From positions 1 to 64,000 of the forward strand of contig NZ_NSFV01000009.1 in NCBI RefSeq assembly GCF_002295115.1: DNA of 64,000 nt, written 5' to 3'. This DNA comes from Mesorhizobium sp. WSM4311 (GTDB lineage Bacteria; Pseudomonadota; Alphaproteobacteria; Rhizobiales; Rhizobiaceae). Shown here in pieces: positions 1-8,265 of this stretch (the first letter of the stretch is position 1; each line of letters opens with the position of its first letter). The translations under genes and the position numbers were made by a program. The notes beneath the pieces were generated by a model. The model was not told the origin of the DNA. It saw nothing but the letters and a program-made list of their open reading frames with translations, and did no database searches.

Positions 1-6
1 GGGTAG

Positions 7-83
7 GGAATAGGCAGTAGGCAGTAGGCAGTAGGTTGGTGTTTGCCGCTCAATCTTTCTCCCTACTGCCTACTGCCTATTCC
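7..83. repeat. Heptad-repeat inverted repeat
   Basis: A 7-base unit (TAGGCAG) is repeated about 3.5 times at 11-35. Its complement is repeated about 2.5 times at 62-79. Together they give a perfect 22-bp inverted repeat, 7-28 against 62-83, with a 33-nt loop. It lies just downstream of the TPR gene, which ends at 96 on the minus strand, so it could act as a 3' hairpin for that transcript. A dispersed intergenic repeat is the likely class, but copy number cannot be judged from one window. Confidence 0.75.
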
Positions 84-95
84 ATACTGCCTGCA

Positions 96-704
96 CTAAA
101 TTCCTTCGCCGGCAAGCTCTTCCGAAAGCGTGGCGACCTGGTCCTGGGCGCTGCGCATCATCGGATAGATGGCCAGCACCTTCTGCCAGGCTTCGAGCGC
201 CGACTGCTTGTGGCCGGTCAGCGCCATGATCTGCGCCAGGCCCGACAGCGCGCCGAAATGGCGCGGCTCGAGTTGCAGCGTGTGATCGATGTCGGACATC
301 GACTTGCCGTAGTTTTTCATCATGAAATGCACCGTGGCGCGCCGGTTCCAGCCTTCGGAATAGGTCGGCTGCAAGGTCACAACCTGATCAAGCAAATCGA
401 GCGCGACGTCGAATTTCTGGTTGTCCATCGCCTTTTGCGACCACAGCATCATCAAGTCGACCGAGGCGCTGCCGGACTGGAACCATTCGCTCCAGATGTT
501 GCCGGCGATGCGTTCGGCGGCCTTTTCGTTGCGTTCGCGCTTGAGGTCGGAAAACAGCTTGTCGAGCCGGGCCTGTTTCGTCATCGGCGCGGCAGGAGCC
601 TCCGGGGCAGCCGGCGCCGCCGGCTGATCGTCCGCGGCGCTGGCCGGCAAGCTTGTGACGCCGGAAACAAGCAGGGCTGTCAAAAATGCAAAAAGAATCC
701 GCAT
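96..704 (-). CDS. Secreted TPR-repeat protein
   Basis: The 202-residue product starts with a clear Sec signal peptide (about residues 1-23, ending in PASA). An Ala/Pro-rich linker follows, and then helical repeats of TPR type from about residue 70 to the end; segments such as the one around EGWNRRATVHFMMKNYGKS fit the TPR pattern. It is probably a periplasmic scaffold protein with no catalytic role. The family is common in Rhizobiales as a stand-alone gene. It is monocistronic here, with rpmJ next upstream on the same strand about 110 bp away. The specific partner is unknown. Confidence 0.8.
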   Translation of the reverse strand: MRILFAFLTALLVSGVTSLPASAADDQPAAPAAPEAPAAPMTKQARLDKLFSDLKRERNEKAAERIAGNIWSEWFQSGSASVDLMMLWSQKAMDNQKFDVALDLLDQVVTLQPTYSEGWNRRATVHFMMKNYGKSMSDIDHTLQLEPRHFGALSGLAQIMALTGHKQSALEAWQKVLAIYPMMRSAQDQVATLSEELAGEGI

Positions 705-785
705 CGCCCGATCCTAGTCCCGGGCGGCGGAACAGCAAAGTGATTTTAGCGTGAGAAGGTCGGCAGACCGACAAGCATCAAGGGG

Positions 786-804
786 CGGAGGCGAAAAGCC
801 TCCG
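786..804 (-). terminator. Hairpin after rpmJ
   Basis: A 7-bp stem (786-792 with 798-804) and a 5-nt loop lie 10 nt after the rpmJ stop on the minus strand. There is no good T tract, so intrinsic termination is uncertain. Confidence 0.35.
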
Positions 805-813
805 GCCGAAAGC

Positions 814-939
814 TCAGCCCTGGCGCGCCTTGTAGCGCGGGGCGGTCTTGTTGATGATGTAAACGCGGCCCTTGCGGCGAACCAGCTGGTTGTCGCGGTG
901 ACGCGCCTTCAGCGCCTTGAGCGAATTCTTGATCTTCAT
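814..939 (-). CDS. rpmJ: 50S ribosomal protein L36 (zinc-free type)
   Basis: The 41-residue basic protein starts MKIKNSLKALKARHRDNQ and ends NKTAPRYKARQG. This is the L36 of the large ribosomal subunit, which contacts 23S rRNA. The start is the ATG at 939; the longer upstream reading is not conserved in character. The four zinc ligands (CxxC...C...H) of classic L36 are absent, so this is the longer cysteine-free paralog type usual in alphaproteobacteria. Zinc-independent L36 is often the only copy in these genomes. Confidence 0.95.
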   Translation of the reverse strand: MKIKNSLKALKARHRDNQLVRRKGRVYIINKTAPRYKARQG

Positions 940-1170
940 GGTCTTGCCTGTCGGTGTGGACCCGGTTCCGGGTCGAAATTTTAAGGCGCGCCAGAAGACG
1001 CGCCTTTTCAACGGTGGGTGGCTCATAAACGAGGAGCCTTGTCCGTGTCAACCGCAAGCATGCGCCATACCTCCATATCATCAAATATCCGCCATGTCGG
1101 CCTTGCGGCATTGCGCGGCCGTGGGCCGGCTGGGATGATGCGGAGTGTTTCAAGTGATTTGGGGACGATC

Positions 1171-1590
1171 ATGCGCCGAATATTACTGTCCGCCTGCCTT
1201 GTCGTCCTGGCGGGAACGTCGATCGTGCGCGCACAGGAATGCGACCGCTCCGACGACAGCCAGCAGATGATGAACATCTGCGCCGGCGAGGACTACCAGG
1301 CCGCCGACGCCAAGCTCAATGCGGCCTATCAGGACCTGATCAGCTCCGATGATGCCAACGGTAAAAGATTGCTGCAGGCGGCGCAACGCGCCTGGATCAC
1401 CTTCCGCGACGCCGAGTGCGCGCACAGCACGGCCGCCAGCGTGGGCGGTTCCATCCACGCGATGGAGGTTTCGCAGTGCCTGGCCAGGCTGACCAATGAC
1501 CGCATCAAGCAGCTTGCGGCCTCGGCCAATTGCGAGGAAGGCGATGCGAGCTGCGCCAGCCCCAACGAGGACAGCGACGAGCTGCAATAG
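1171..1590 (+). CDS. LprI-like DUF1311 secreted protein
   Basis: The 139-residue product has a signal peptide (about residues 1-21, ending IVRA). The mature part begins QECDRS and carries the conserved Cys and aromatic pattern of the DUF1311/LprI family: an NxCA segment, then AAYQDL, AQRAWITFRDAEC and SQCLARLTNDR. LprI of Mycobacterium inhibits lysozyme, but most bacterial members are uncharacterised. A periplasmic location is expected. The ATG at 1171 was chosen because the signal peptide begins there; the in-frame upstream extension has no secretion signal. It converges with purK. Confidence 0.8.
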   Translation: MRRILLSACLVVLAGTSIVRAQECDRSDDSQQMMNICAGEDYQAADAKLNAAYQDLISSDDANGKRLLQAAQRAWITFRDAECAHSTAASVGGSIHAMEVSQCLARLTNDRIKQLAASANCEEGDASCASPNEDSDELQ

Positions 1591-1602
1591 GTTCGCTTCC
1601 GG

Positions 1603-2682
1603 CTATTGAACGCGACGGCTGACGCGGATGAAATGGCCCATCTTGCGGCCGGGCCGCGCCTCGGCCTTGCCATAGAGATGCAGCATCAGATCGGGCTCGG
1701 CGAGCAGTTGAGGGGCGCGCAGCACGTCGTCGCCGATCAGGTTCTCCATCACGCAATCGGAGTGGCGCTCCGGGCTGCCGAGCGGCAGGCCGGCAACGGC
1801 GCGGATATGCTGCTCGAACTGCGAAACGATGCAGGCCGCCTCGGTCCAGTGGCCCGAATTGTGGACGCGCGGCGCAATCTCATTGGCCAGCAGCGAACCG
1901 TCGGAAAGCACGAAGAACTCGACGCCGATGACGCCGACATAATCGAGCGCCGACAGGATTTTTGCCGCCGCCGTCCGCGCCGCTTCAGCCGTCTCACGTT
2001 TGACGCCGGCTGGCACCGTCGAGGTGTGGAGAATGCCGTTGCGGTGGACATTCTCGGCCGGGTCGTAGGCTGCCACTGCGCCATCCAGGCCACGCGCTGC
2101 AATCACCGAGATCTCACGCTCGAAGGGCACGAAGCTTTCCAGGATCAGCGGCACATTGCCCATCGCCTCGCAGGTGCCGGCGAAGCCGCCCGCCTCCATG
2201 TTGCGGAAGACACGCTGGCCCTTGCCGTCATAGCCCATGCGCCGCGTCTTCAATATGCCGCTGCCGCCGAATGTCTTCAGCGCCGCCGTCAGGTCCTCGT
2301 CGGTGTCGACCGGACGAAAATCGGCGGTGGCAATGCCGATGCCGTTGAGGAATGTCTTTTCGCTCACCCGGTCCTGCGCTACGTCGAGCGCGCGCGCCGG
2401 CGGATAGACCGCAACCCTGGCGGCAAGCGCTTCTGCCGCGGCAACGGGAACATTCTCGAACTCGTAGGTGACGACGGCACTTGCCGCCGCCAGCTCGGCA
2501 AGGGCGGCCGGGTCGTCATAGGATGACGTAATCTGCCGGTTGGCGACTTGTGCCGCCGGGCAATCCGGCTGCGGCTCCAGCACGATGGTGCGGTAGCCGA
2601 GGCGGGCGGCGGCCATCGCCAGCATGCGGCCAAGCTGGCCGCCGCCGATGATGCCGATGGTCGATCCGGCGGGCAGGCTCAC
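1603..2682 (-). CDS. purK: N5-carboxyaminoimidazole ribonucleotide synthase
   Basis: PurK is an ATP-grasp enzyme that carboxylates AIR to N5-CAIR with ATP and bicarbonate in de novo purine synthesis. The 359-residue product has the N-terminal GGGQLGRM nucleotide-fold motif, EFENVP, the central RMGYDGKGQ loop, and the C-terminal NEIAPRVHNSGHWT that closes the active site. Length is normal. Translation starts at a GTG whose last base overlaps the purE stop (GTGA), so the two genes are translationally coupled. PurE, encoded immediately upstream, converts its product to CAIR. Confidence 0.96.
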   Translation of the reverse strand: MSLPAGSTIGIIGGGQLGRMLAMAAARLGYRTIVLEPQPDCPAAQVANRQITSSYDDPAALAELAAASAVVTYEFENVPVAAAEALAARVAVYPPARALDVAQDRVSEKTFLNGIGIATADFRPVDTDEDLTAALKTFGGSGILKTRRMGYDGKGQRVFRNMEAGGFAGTCEAMGNVPLILESFVPFEREISVIAARGLDGAVAAYDPAENVHRNGILHTSTVPAGVKRETAEAARTAAAKILSALDYVGVIGVEFFVLSDGSLLANEIAPRVHNSGHWTEAACIVSQFEQHIRAVAGLPLGSPERHSDCVMENLIGDDVLRAPQLLAEPDLMLHLYGKAEARPGRKMGHFIRVSRRVQ

Positions 2683-3176
2683 GGCGTGTCCGTCGGTTCG
2701 TCGGCAACCTTGGCGGTCTGCGAGGCGCGCCAGGCATCGAGGCGCTGGGCAAGCTTGTCGTCGTTCAGCGCCAGAACGGCGGCTGCCAACAGGGCCGCAT
2801 TGGCCGCACCCGCCTTGCCGATGGCCAGTGTCCCGACAGGAATGCCGGCCGGCATCTGGACGATGGAGAGCAGCGAATCCTGCCCCGACAGCGCCTTCGA
2901 TTCCACCGGCACGCCGAACACCGGCAGCGGCGTCATCGCCGCCGTCATGCCGGGCAGGTGCGCCGCGCCGCCGGCGCCGGCGATGATCACCTTGTAGCCG
3001 GCGGCCTTGGCGCCCTTGGCGAACTCATAGAGCCGGTCGGGCGTGCGATGCGCTGAGATGATCAGGCGTTTGTGCGGGACGCCCAGCGCCTCCAGCGTTT
3101 CGGCCGCCTGGCGCATCGTCGCCCAGTCGGACTGGCTGCCCATGATGATGGCGACGTCGGCGCGTTGGTCGTTCAA
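2679..3176 (-). CDS. purE: N5-CAIR mutase
   Basis: PurE moves the carboxyl group of N5-CAIR to C4 of the imidazole, giving CAIR. The 165-residue product carries IMGSQSDW (phosphate and substrate loop), SAHRTP with the catalytic histidine, and GGAAHLPGM. I place the start at the TTG at 3176, because a GGGGAG ribosome site lies 8 nt upstream and the protein then begins MNDQRADVAIIMGS like its homologues; a longer in-frame reading adds about 57 low-complexity residues. It is the first gene of the purEK operon and overlaps purK by 4 bases. Confidence 0.93.
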   Translation of the reverse strand: MNDQRADVAIIMGSQSDWATMRQAAETLEALGVPHKRLIISAHRTPDRLYEFAKGAKAAGYKVIIAGAGGAAHLPGMTAAMTPLPVFGVPVESKALSGQDSLLSIVQMPAGIPVGTLAIGKAGAANAALLAAAVLALNDDKLAQRLDAWRASQTAKVADEPTDTP

Positions 3177-3241
3177 GCTTGTTGCTCCCCGGCGACAAAG
3201 GCGCGCCTTAGCGGAATTCGGCAGCGACGGCAAGGATATCA

Positions 3242-3264
3242 GGCCACCGGCAAGGCCGGTGGCC
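3242..3264 (-). terminator. Hairpin after anti-sigma gene
   Basis: A perfect 10-bp GC-rich stem (3242-3251 with 3255-3264) with a 3-nt loop lies 10 nt past the anti-sigma stop. No T tract follows on the minus strand, so it may stabilise the 3' end more than terminate. Confidence 0.4.
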
Positions 3265-3274
3265 ATAATCCAGC

Positions 3275-4180
3275 CTAAACCGCCGCCTTGCGGAAGCGGG
3301 CGACGAAGTCGTCGAGTTCGGGGCGCTCCATGTCGGAGATCGCCCAATAGGAGAAGGCGCCGTCGCTCCAGTGCACCATCGAGAAGCCGCCGGAGGAAAG
3401 GTCGCCCGGCTGCGTGGTCTTGACGCCCTGCTGCGGTTCGGCGACCAGCGTGATCAGATGCTCGCGGTGGCGGTAGACCAGGGCCGGCACCGGCCGTCCG
3501 GATATCACCTCGACCCGGCCGCCGATCAGCGCGTAGCCGTCCTGGGCAAGGTCGGGGGCCGGCGGCGAGACGCCGATGCGGGCGTCGAGCCAGGGCTTGA
3601 CCGTATGGCGGTCGGACGAAACGATGTCGATCGGGCTCGCGGCAAGTAGGCTGCGGCGATGGCCGCTGGCGACCGCGGCGGCAAAGCCGTCATCGACACC
3701 GCTCTGCATCACCCATTGCGTCGCCCCGCTGGCCAGCACTGCGCTGATCATGATCGACGCGGCCATGGCGCGCCAGTCGAACGAGCCGAAGCGGCGCGCT
3801 CTCGGTGATGGCCGCGCCTCAGAAGGACGTGTCCCGGCTTCCCGTCTCTGGCCGCCGCCAGCGCCGGCAATCAACCCCGGCAGCGTCGACGGCGTACCGT
3901 GCTGCGGCTCCGCCTCGACCGGCGCCTGCCGTTCGGTGCCGGCCATGCCGATCGACGCGATGCGGGCCCGAAACGCGTCGCTGACATCGGGGCGCGGCAA
4001 GCGGCTGACGGCGCCTTGCAGGGCGACAATGCGGGCATGCTCGGCGGCAAGCCTGGGGTCGGCGGCGATGCGACGCTCCACTGCAAGAGCGGCCGCCGCA
4101 TCAAGCTCGCCATCGACAAGGGCATGGATCATCAGTCTGATACCTTCGGGATCGTTGGGCAGTCCGTCGTCGTGCGTCAT
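3275..4180 (-). CDS. Membrane anti-sigma factor
   Basis: The 301-residue protein overlaps the end of an ECF sigma gene by 4 bases. Its N-terminal 80 residues have the anti-sigma helical pattern (MIHALVDGELDAAAALAVER then RLAAEHARIVAL). A low-complexity linker follows, then one transmembrane helix near the middle (AASIMISAVLASGATQWVM), and a C-terminal periplasmic domain of about 130 residues. No zinc-binding HxxxCxxC is present. It should hold the partner sigma factor at the membrane and release it on an envelope signal. The signal sensed cannot be read from the sequence. Confidence 0.82.
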   Translation of the reverse strand: MTHDDGLPNDPEGIRLMIHALVDGELDAAAALAVERRIAADPRLAAEHARIVALQGAVSRLPRPDVSDAFRARIASIGMAGTERQAPVEAEPQHGTPSTLPGLIAGAGGGQRREAGTRPSEARPSPRARRFGSFDWRAMAASIMISAVLASGATQWVMQSGVDDGFAAAVASGHRRSLLAASPIDIVSSDRHTVKPWLDARIGVSPPAPDLAQDGYALIGGRVEVISGRPVPALVYRHREHLITLVAEPQQGVKTTQPGDLSSGGFSMVHWSDGAFSYWAISDMERPELDDFVARFRKAAV

Positions 4181-4842
4181 GACGCTCTCCCCAATTCTGA
4201 CGCGAGCAGGCCACGGGCGCGGGCCAGCCTGGACATCACCGTGCCGATCGGCACGGCAAGCATGGCCGATATCTCGCGATAGCTCAGGCCGTTGATATCA
4301 CGCAGCACCAATGTCTCGCGAAATGGCTGCGGCAGAGCCGCTATTGCCGCCTCCAGCGCTGCACTATCGGCCTTGGCGATCAGGCTCGCCTCCGGGCCGT
4401 CCTCGTCGGGCATGCTGGTGCCGTGCGCCGCCGCCATGTCATCGAGGTCGCCCAGATCGCCGACGGCCATCATGACACGCGGCCGGTTGCGCGCCATCCA
4501 GGTGTAGGAGGTGTTGCGCACGATGGTCAGCAGCCAGGCGCGGGCGTTGCCGCCGGCGTAGCCTGATATGCCGGCATGCGCCTTGATGCAGGCGTCCTGC
4601 ACCACATCCTCGGCATCGGCGGCATTGCCGGTCAGCCATCGGGCCAGCGCCAGCGCGTCGCCGAGATGCGGCAGCACCACTTCGTTGAAGCGTTCTGCCA
4701 GGGCCCTCTCGCTCAAAGCGGCACCATGATCCGATACTCCAGGCCGTGCCGCCTCAAGATGCGACGGCGACCTTGCCCTGCTCGCAGGGGCAAAGCCCCC
4801 GGGAACAGGCAGAGCCGCCTGCCTTGCCGAAACTGAATTCAT
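4177..4842 (-). CDS. ECF-family RNA polymerase sigma factor
   Basis: Region 2 is recognisable (RFNEVVLPHLGDALALARWL, then NAADAEDVVQDACIKAH and AWLLTIVRN), as is region 4 with its helix-turn-helix (LPQPFRETLVLRDINGLSYR, then VPIGTVMSRLARAR). About 50 N-terminal residues ahead of region 2 are low complexity. The start is uncertain: an ATG at 4842 is chosen, a TTG at 4860 is also possible, and neither has a good ribosome site. The downstream gene is its anti-sigma factor, with overlapping stop and start. This sigma likely transcribes its own operon. Confidence 0.85.
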   Translation of the reverse strand: MNSVSARQAALPVPGGFAPASRARSPSHLEAARPGVSDHGAALSERALAERFNEVVLPHLGDALALARWLTGNAADAEDVVQDACIKAHAGISGYAGGNARAWLLTIVRNTSYTWMARNRPRVMMAVGDLGDLDDMAAAHGTSMPDEDGPEASLIAKADSAALEAAIAALPQPFRETLVLRDINGLSYREISAMLAVPIGTVMSRLARARGLLASELGRAS

Positions 4843-5083
4843 CTGCGTCACCGCTGTCAAGCGCCACGAAGGAGAGCCTGACGACCATCATGCTTGCCAG
4901 CGCATCGCCACGGCCGACGCCGTGTTCGCTGTCCTTGCAATGATGGGGCATGCCGGTCTCCTCAACGTCAGCCGTGGCGTATACGGAGGAGATTTGTCGC
5001 GGTGCCGATTTATTCCCAAAGCCCGCGATCCGGCTGTTCACAGTCGCGTGATCGCGGGTGGTTTGGGATGGTTGGCCTGGCGC

Positions 5084-6289
5084 TCAATCCGGCCAGCGCA
5101 GTGCGCCAGAAGAATCCTTCCGCGCGGTCTTCATCGCATCGGCGGGACGGTCCTTCGCGGTCAGCACGGCACGCAACCGCTCGGCGACGATCTCGGCCTC
5201 GCCGGGATGCAGATTGCAGGGATCGAGGAAGAAGTGGCCGCGCTCGACTTCGTGGTTGCGCACGATGATCGGCGGCGTGCCGGCCGCCAGCGCCGAGGCG
5301 AGGCCGGCGGCGCTGAAGCGGCTCTCCGGCGATACGAAGATCTGCAGCCGGTCGAGCGGATTGGCTGTCGGGTCCGGGATGATCTTGGCAAGGATGCCCG
5401 ACAGTCCCTGCAACGCGTCCTTCCAGAGATTGAGCGCCGCCTCCTCGCGCCGGCGGATGCCGGCGTGATCGCGCTTCTCCCAGGCTTCCAGTGCCGCCAT
5501 GGTGCCGGCGATGCTTTCCTTGCCGACCTTCATGGCGCGCGCCACGCCGCGGTTCTGCAAATAGGCGGCCCGCACCAGATCCTTGCGACCGGTGACGATG
5601 CCGCTGGTCGGCCCACTCAGGAACTTGTGGCCGCTATAGATGACGACATCGGCGCCGCGGGCGAGAAAAACGCGCAGATCATATTCGGACGCCGCATCGA
5701 CGATCACCGGCACGCCCTTGGCGTGGCAGATCTCGCAGAATTCCTCCAGCGACAGCATGCCGTACTGCACCGTGTGGTGGGCGACGACATAGAGGCCGGC
5801 CGCCGTGCGCTCGTTGATTGCTTCGCGCGCATGGTAGTCCTGGGTGACGCTGACCGTGCCCGCGGGCACCACCTTGGCGCCGGCGACGCGGATCGACTGG
5901 TCGATCGGGGCGCCGTAATTGACGATGTGGCCAAGCTGGATGACGACCTCCGATTTGAGGTCGCCGGTGTCATCAGGCAGGCGCTCGATGGCGAGCAGGC
6001 TGGTTCCTGTCATTGCACCGGCGATCGCCATGGTGATGCCGCTGGCGCAGCAGGCGGTGATGAAGCCGGCCTCGCCACCGGTGAGGCGCGCCACCACCGT
6101 GCTCGCGGCGCGCTGCAGATCATCCATCTCCACCCATTGCGAGGCCATCTCCGCCATGGCGCCGATCGCCTCCGGAACGATGATCGATGCGCCGAGCGCG
6201 GTCATGGTGCCGGAGACATTGATGATCGGCCGCAAACCCAGCCGTTCGCGAATGGTGGTGTTGGAGCCGGTGTCGGAATAGGTTTTCAT
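5084..6289 (-). CDS. SelA-like PLP-dependent lyase
   Basis: The 401-residue fold-type I PLP enzyme belongs to the SelA/D-glucosaminate-6-phosphate ammonia-lyase-like group. The Schiff-base lysine is K222 in SGHKFLSGPTSG, and D198 in PVIVDAASEYDL should bind the pyridine nitrogen. The N-terminal segment RPIINVSGTMTALGASI is typical of the group. Members eliminate water and ammonia, or related groups, from amino acids or amino sugar acids. It is the last gene of an ABC uptake operon and lies 25 bp after a RidA gene, which suits an enzyme releasing an enamine. The substrate is unknown. Confidence 0.8.
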   Translation of the reverse strand: MKTYSDTGSNTTIRERLGLRPIINVSGTMTALGASIIVPEAIGAMAEMASQWVEMDDLQRAASTVVARLTGGEAGFITACCASGITMAIAGAMTGTSLLAIERLPDDTGDLKSEVVIQLGHIVNYGAPIDQSIRVAGAKVVPAGTVSVTQDYHAREAINERTAAGLYVVAHHTVQYGMLSLEEFCEICHAKGVPVIVDAASEYDLRVFLARGADVVIYSGHKFLSGPTSGIVTGRKDLVRAAYLQNRGVARAMKVGKESIAGTMAALEAWEKRDHAGIRRREEAALNLWKDALQGLSGILAKIIPDPTANPLDRLQIFVSPESRFSAAGLASALAAGTPPIIVRNHEVERGHFFLDPCNLHPGEAEIVAERLRAVLTAKDRPADAMKTARKDSSGALRWPD

Positions 6290-6314
6290 GTGAGCGGATC
6301 CCGTGAGTAGCAGG

Positions 6315-6776
6315 TCAGGCGGCGATCTCGACGACCGCCTCGATTTCGACAGTGATGTTTCCAGGCAGCGAGCCGACGCCGATCGCCGAGCGGGCATGGC
6401 CGCCGATCTTGTCGAAGACATCGGCGAACAGGTCCGAGCAGCCATTGACCACTTTCGGATGGTCGCTGAAGGTCGGCGTCGCGTTGACGAAGCCGAGCAG
6501 CTTGACGACGCGCACGATGCGGCCGAGATCGCCGGCGGCGGCATGCATGACGGCCAGCAGATTAAGCCCGGTCAGGCGCGCATGCTCATAGGCCTGCTCG
6601 ACGGTCACGTCCTCGCCGACCTTGCCGGTGCAGAGCGTGCCGTCGGCGCGCAGCGGCCCCTGGCCCGACAGGAAGATCAATCGCCCGCTCTCGGCATGGG
6701 TAACGAAGTTGGCGATGGGCGTCGGCGGCTCGGGCAGCGTCAGGCCGAGTTCGGCGAGCCGGATGTAAGGCGTCAT
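6315..6776 (-). CDS. RidA-family enamine/imine deaminase
   Basis: The 153-residue RidA/YjgF fold protein hydrolyses reactive enamine or imine products of PLP enzymes to keto acids and ammonia. The family signature is seen near the C terminus (RSAIGVGSLPGNITVEIEAV); R129 matches the catalytic arginine. The start at 6776 has AAGGAG 9 nt upstream; an upstream in-frame start lacks this. It sits between the ABC ATPase and the PLP lyase genes, all on one strand, so it probably acts on the product of that lyase. Confidence 0.88.
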   Translation of the reverse strand: MTPYIRLAELGLTLPEPPTPIANFVTHAESGRLIFLSGQGPLRADGTLCTGKVGEDVTVEQAYEHARLTGLNLLAVMHAAAGDLGRIVRVVKLLGFVNATPTFSDHPKVVNGCSDLFADVFDKIGGHARSAIGVGSLPGNITVEIEAVVEIAA

Positions 6777-6814
6777 GGAAGCAGGCTCCTTGGGACGGCA
6801 CCGGCCGTCCAATG

Positions 6815-7609
6815 TCAGAAATGCGAGGCGCGGAAGCGCGCCAGGAAGGTGCGGAGGCGCTCATTGCTGGTTTCCGCCGCCAGGATTTCCTTGGGCGGGC
6901 CGACGGCGCTGACGCCGCCATCGGCCATGAAGACGATGCGGCTCGAAGCGTCGCGGGCGAAGGCCATTTCATGCGTCACCATCAGCATGGTCATGCCATC
7001 TTCGGCCAGGCTGCGCACCACGGCCAGCACCTCGCCGACCAGTTCGGGGTCGAGCGCCGAGGTGATCTCGTCGAGCAAAAGGATTTTCGGCTCCATCGCG
7101 ACGGCGCGCGCGATGCCGACGCGCTGCTGCTGGCCGCCGGAGAGCTCGGCCGGCAGGCTGTCGGCCTTGTGTGCGAGGCCGACGCGGCCGAGCCAATGCT
7201 CGGCGATCTGGCGCGCCTCGGTCTGGCTCTTTCCCCGCACCTTGGTGAGCCCGAGCATGATGTTGCCGGCCGCGGTGAGGTGCGGAAACAGGTTGAAGCT
7301 CTGGAACACCATGCCGGTCTCGGCGCGCATCGCAGCCAAGTCGCGTTCGCTGCGGCGCTGGCGCGTTCCGGCCTCGCGATAGCCGACCTCCTTGCCGTCG
7401 ATGCGGATCGAGCCTGAGTCGTAGCTTTCGAGGAAGTTGACGCAGCGCAGCAACGTGGTCTTGCCGCTGCCCGAGGGGCCGATAACGGTGACCACTTCGC
7501 CACGTTTCACCTGAAGGCTGACGGAACGCAGCACCTCGACGGCGCCGAAGGCCTTGGAGACATCGCGCACGTCGAGCAGCGCGGGACTGGCGTTTGTGGC
7601 GTCGGACAT
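6815..7609 (-). CDS. Polar amino acid ABC transporter ATPase
   Basis: The 264-residue nucleotide-binding subunit has Walker A GPSGSGKTT (about residues 44-52), Q-loop MVFQSFNLF, signature LSGGQQQR, Walker B ILLLDEITSALD and the switch histidine in THEM. It matches the HisP/GlnQ class that energises amino acid and opine uptake. The ATG at 7609 lies 4 nt after the stop of the upstream permease gene, so the genes are coupled. It works with the two permeases and the binding protein encoded at 7614-9877. Confidence 0.95.
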   Translation of the reverse strand: MSDATNASPALLDVRDVSKAFGAVEVLRSVSLQVKRGEVVTVIGPSGSGKTTLLRCVNFLESYDSGSIRIDGKEVGYREAGTRQRRSERDLAAMRAETGMVFQSFNLFPHLTAAGNIMLGLTKVRGKSQTEARQIAEHWLGRVGLAHKADSLPAELSGGQQQRVGIARAVAMEPKILLLDEITSALDPELVGEVLAVVRSLAEDGMTMLMVTHEMAFARDASSRIVFMADGGVSAVGPPKEILAAETSNERLRTFLARFRASHF

Positions 7610-7613
7610 CGTG

Positions 7614-8264
7614 CTATTCCCGAATGAAGGCAAAGCGCCGCTCGAGCCGCCGGCTGGCGAGCGAGAGCGCATAGTTGACCGCGAAATAGATGAGCGCGCC
7701 GAGGATATAGAGCGGCATCGCCTCATAGGTGCGGCCGATGACCTGGTTGATGGCCTGCATCAGATCGGTGATGCCGAGCAGCGAAACTAGCGCGCTGCCC
7801 TTGACCGCATCGGTGACGCCGTTGATCCAGGGCGGCAGGAAGCGCCTGAAGGCCTGCGGGAAGATGACGGAGGTGAGCCGCTGGCGGAAGGTCAGCCCGA
7901 TCGCCATCGCGGCCTCGGACTGGCCTTTCGGGATCGAGGCGACCGCGCCCCTGAGATATTCGATGACCTGCGCGGTCTTGAACAGGGTGAGCGCCAGCAC
8001 GGCCGCCCAGAAGGACGGCAGATGCAGCCCGACCGCCGGCAGGCCGTAATAGACGAAGAACATCAGCACCAGGATCGGAATGCCGCGGATGGTGTCGGAG
8101 AAGATGCGCACCGCCCAGCGCAGCGGGGCGGGGCCATAGACCAGGCCGACGCCAAGCAGGACGCCGGCGACGAGCGACAGGGTGACGACCAGGAGCGACA
8201 CCCAAAGGGTCAAGGCGAAGCCTTTGGCGAGGAAGGGCAGGGCGTAGAGGATCTGGCTCGCCAT
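7614..8264 (-). CDS. Amino acid ABC transporter permease
   Basis: The 216-residue inner-membrane subunit has the HisM/GlnP fold. The conserved EAA loop is seen as GQSEAAMAIGLTFRQRLTSV, where the permease meets the ATPase. Hydrophobic segments near residues 15-40, 55-75, 85-100 and 180-200 fit five helices. It starts 1 nt before the stop of the partner permease gene. Both permeases are of the polar amino acid family, so they likely form a heterodimer. Confidence 0.93.
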   Translation of the reverse strand: MASQILYALPFLAKGFALTLWVSLLVVTLSLVAGVLLGVGLVYGPAPLRWAVRIFSDTIRGIPILVLMFFVYYGLPAVGLHLPSFWAAVLALTLFKTAQVIEYLRGAVASIPKGQSEAAMAIGLTFRQRLTSVIFPQAFRRFLPPWINGVTDAVKGSALVSLLGITDLMQAINQVIGRTYEAMPLYILGALIYFAVNYALSLASRRLERRFAFIRE

Positions 8265-8265
8265 G

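Noticed and set aside
4922..6310. Long plus-strand reading opposite the PLP lyase gene
   Set aside because: It is antisense to a gene with clear motifs and arises from high GC at third positions; the product has no recognisable pattern.
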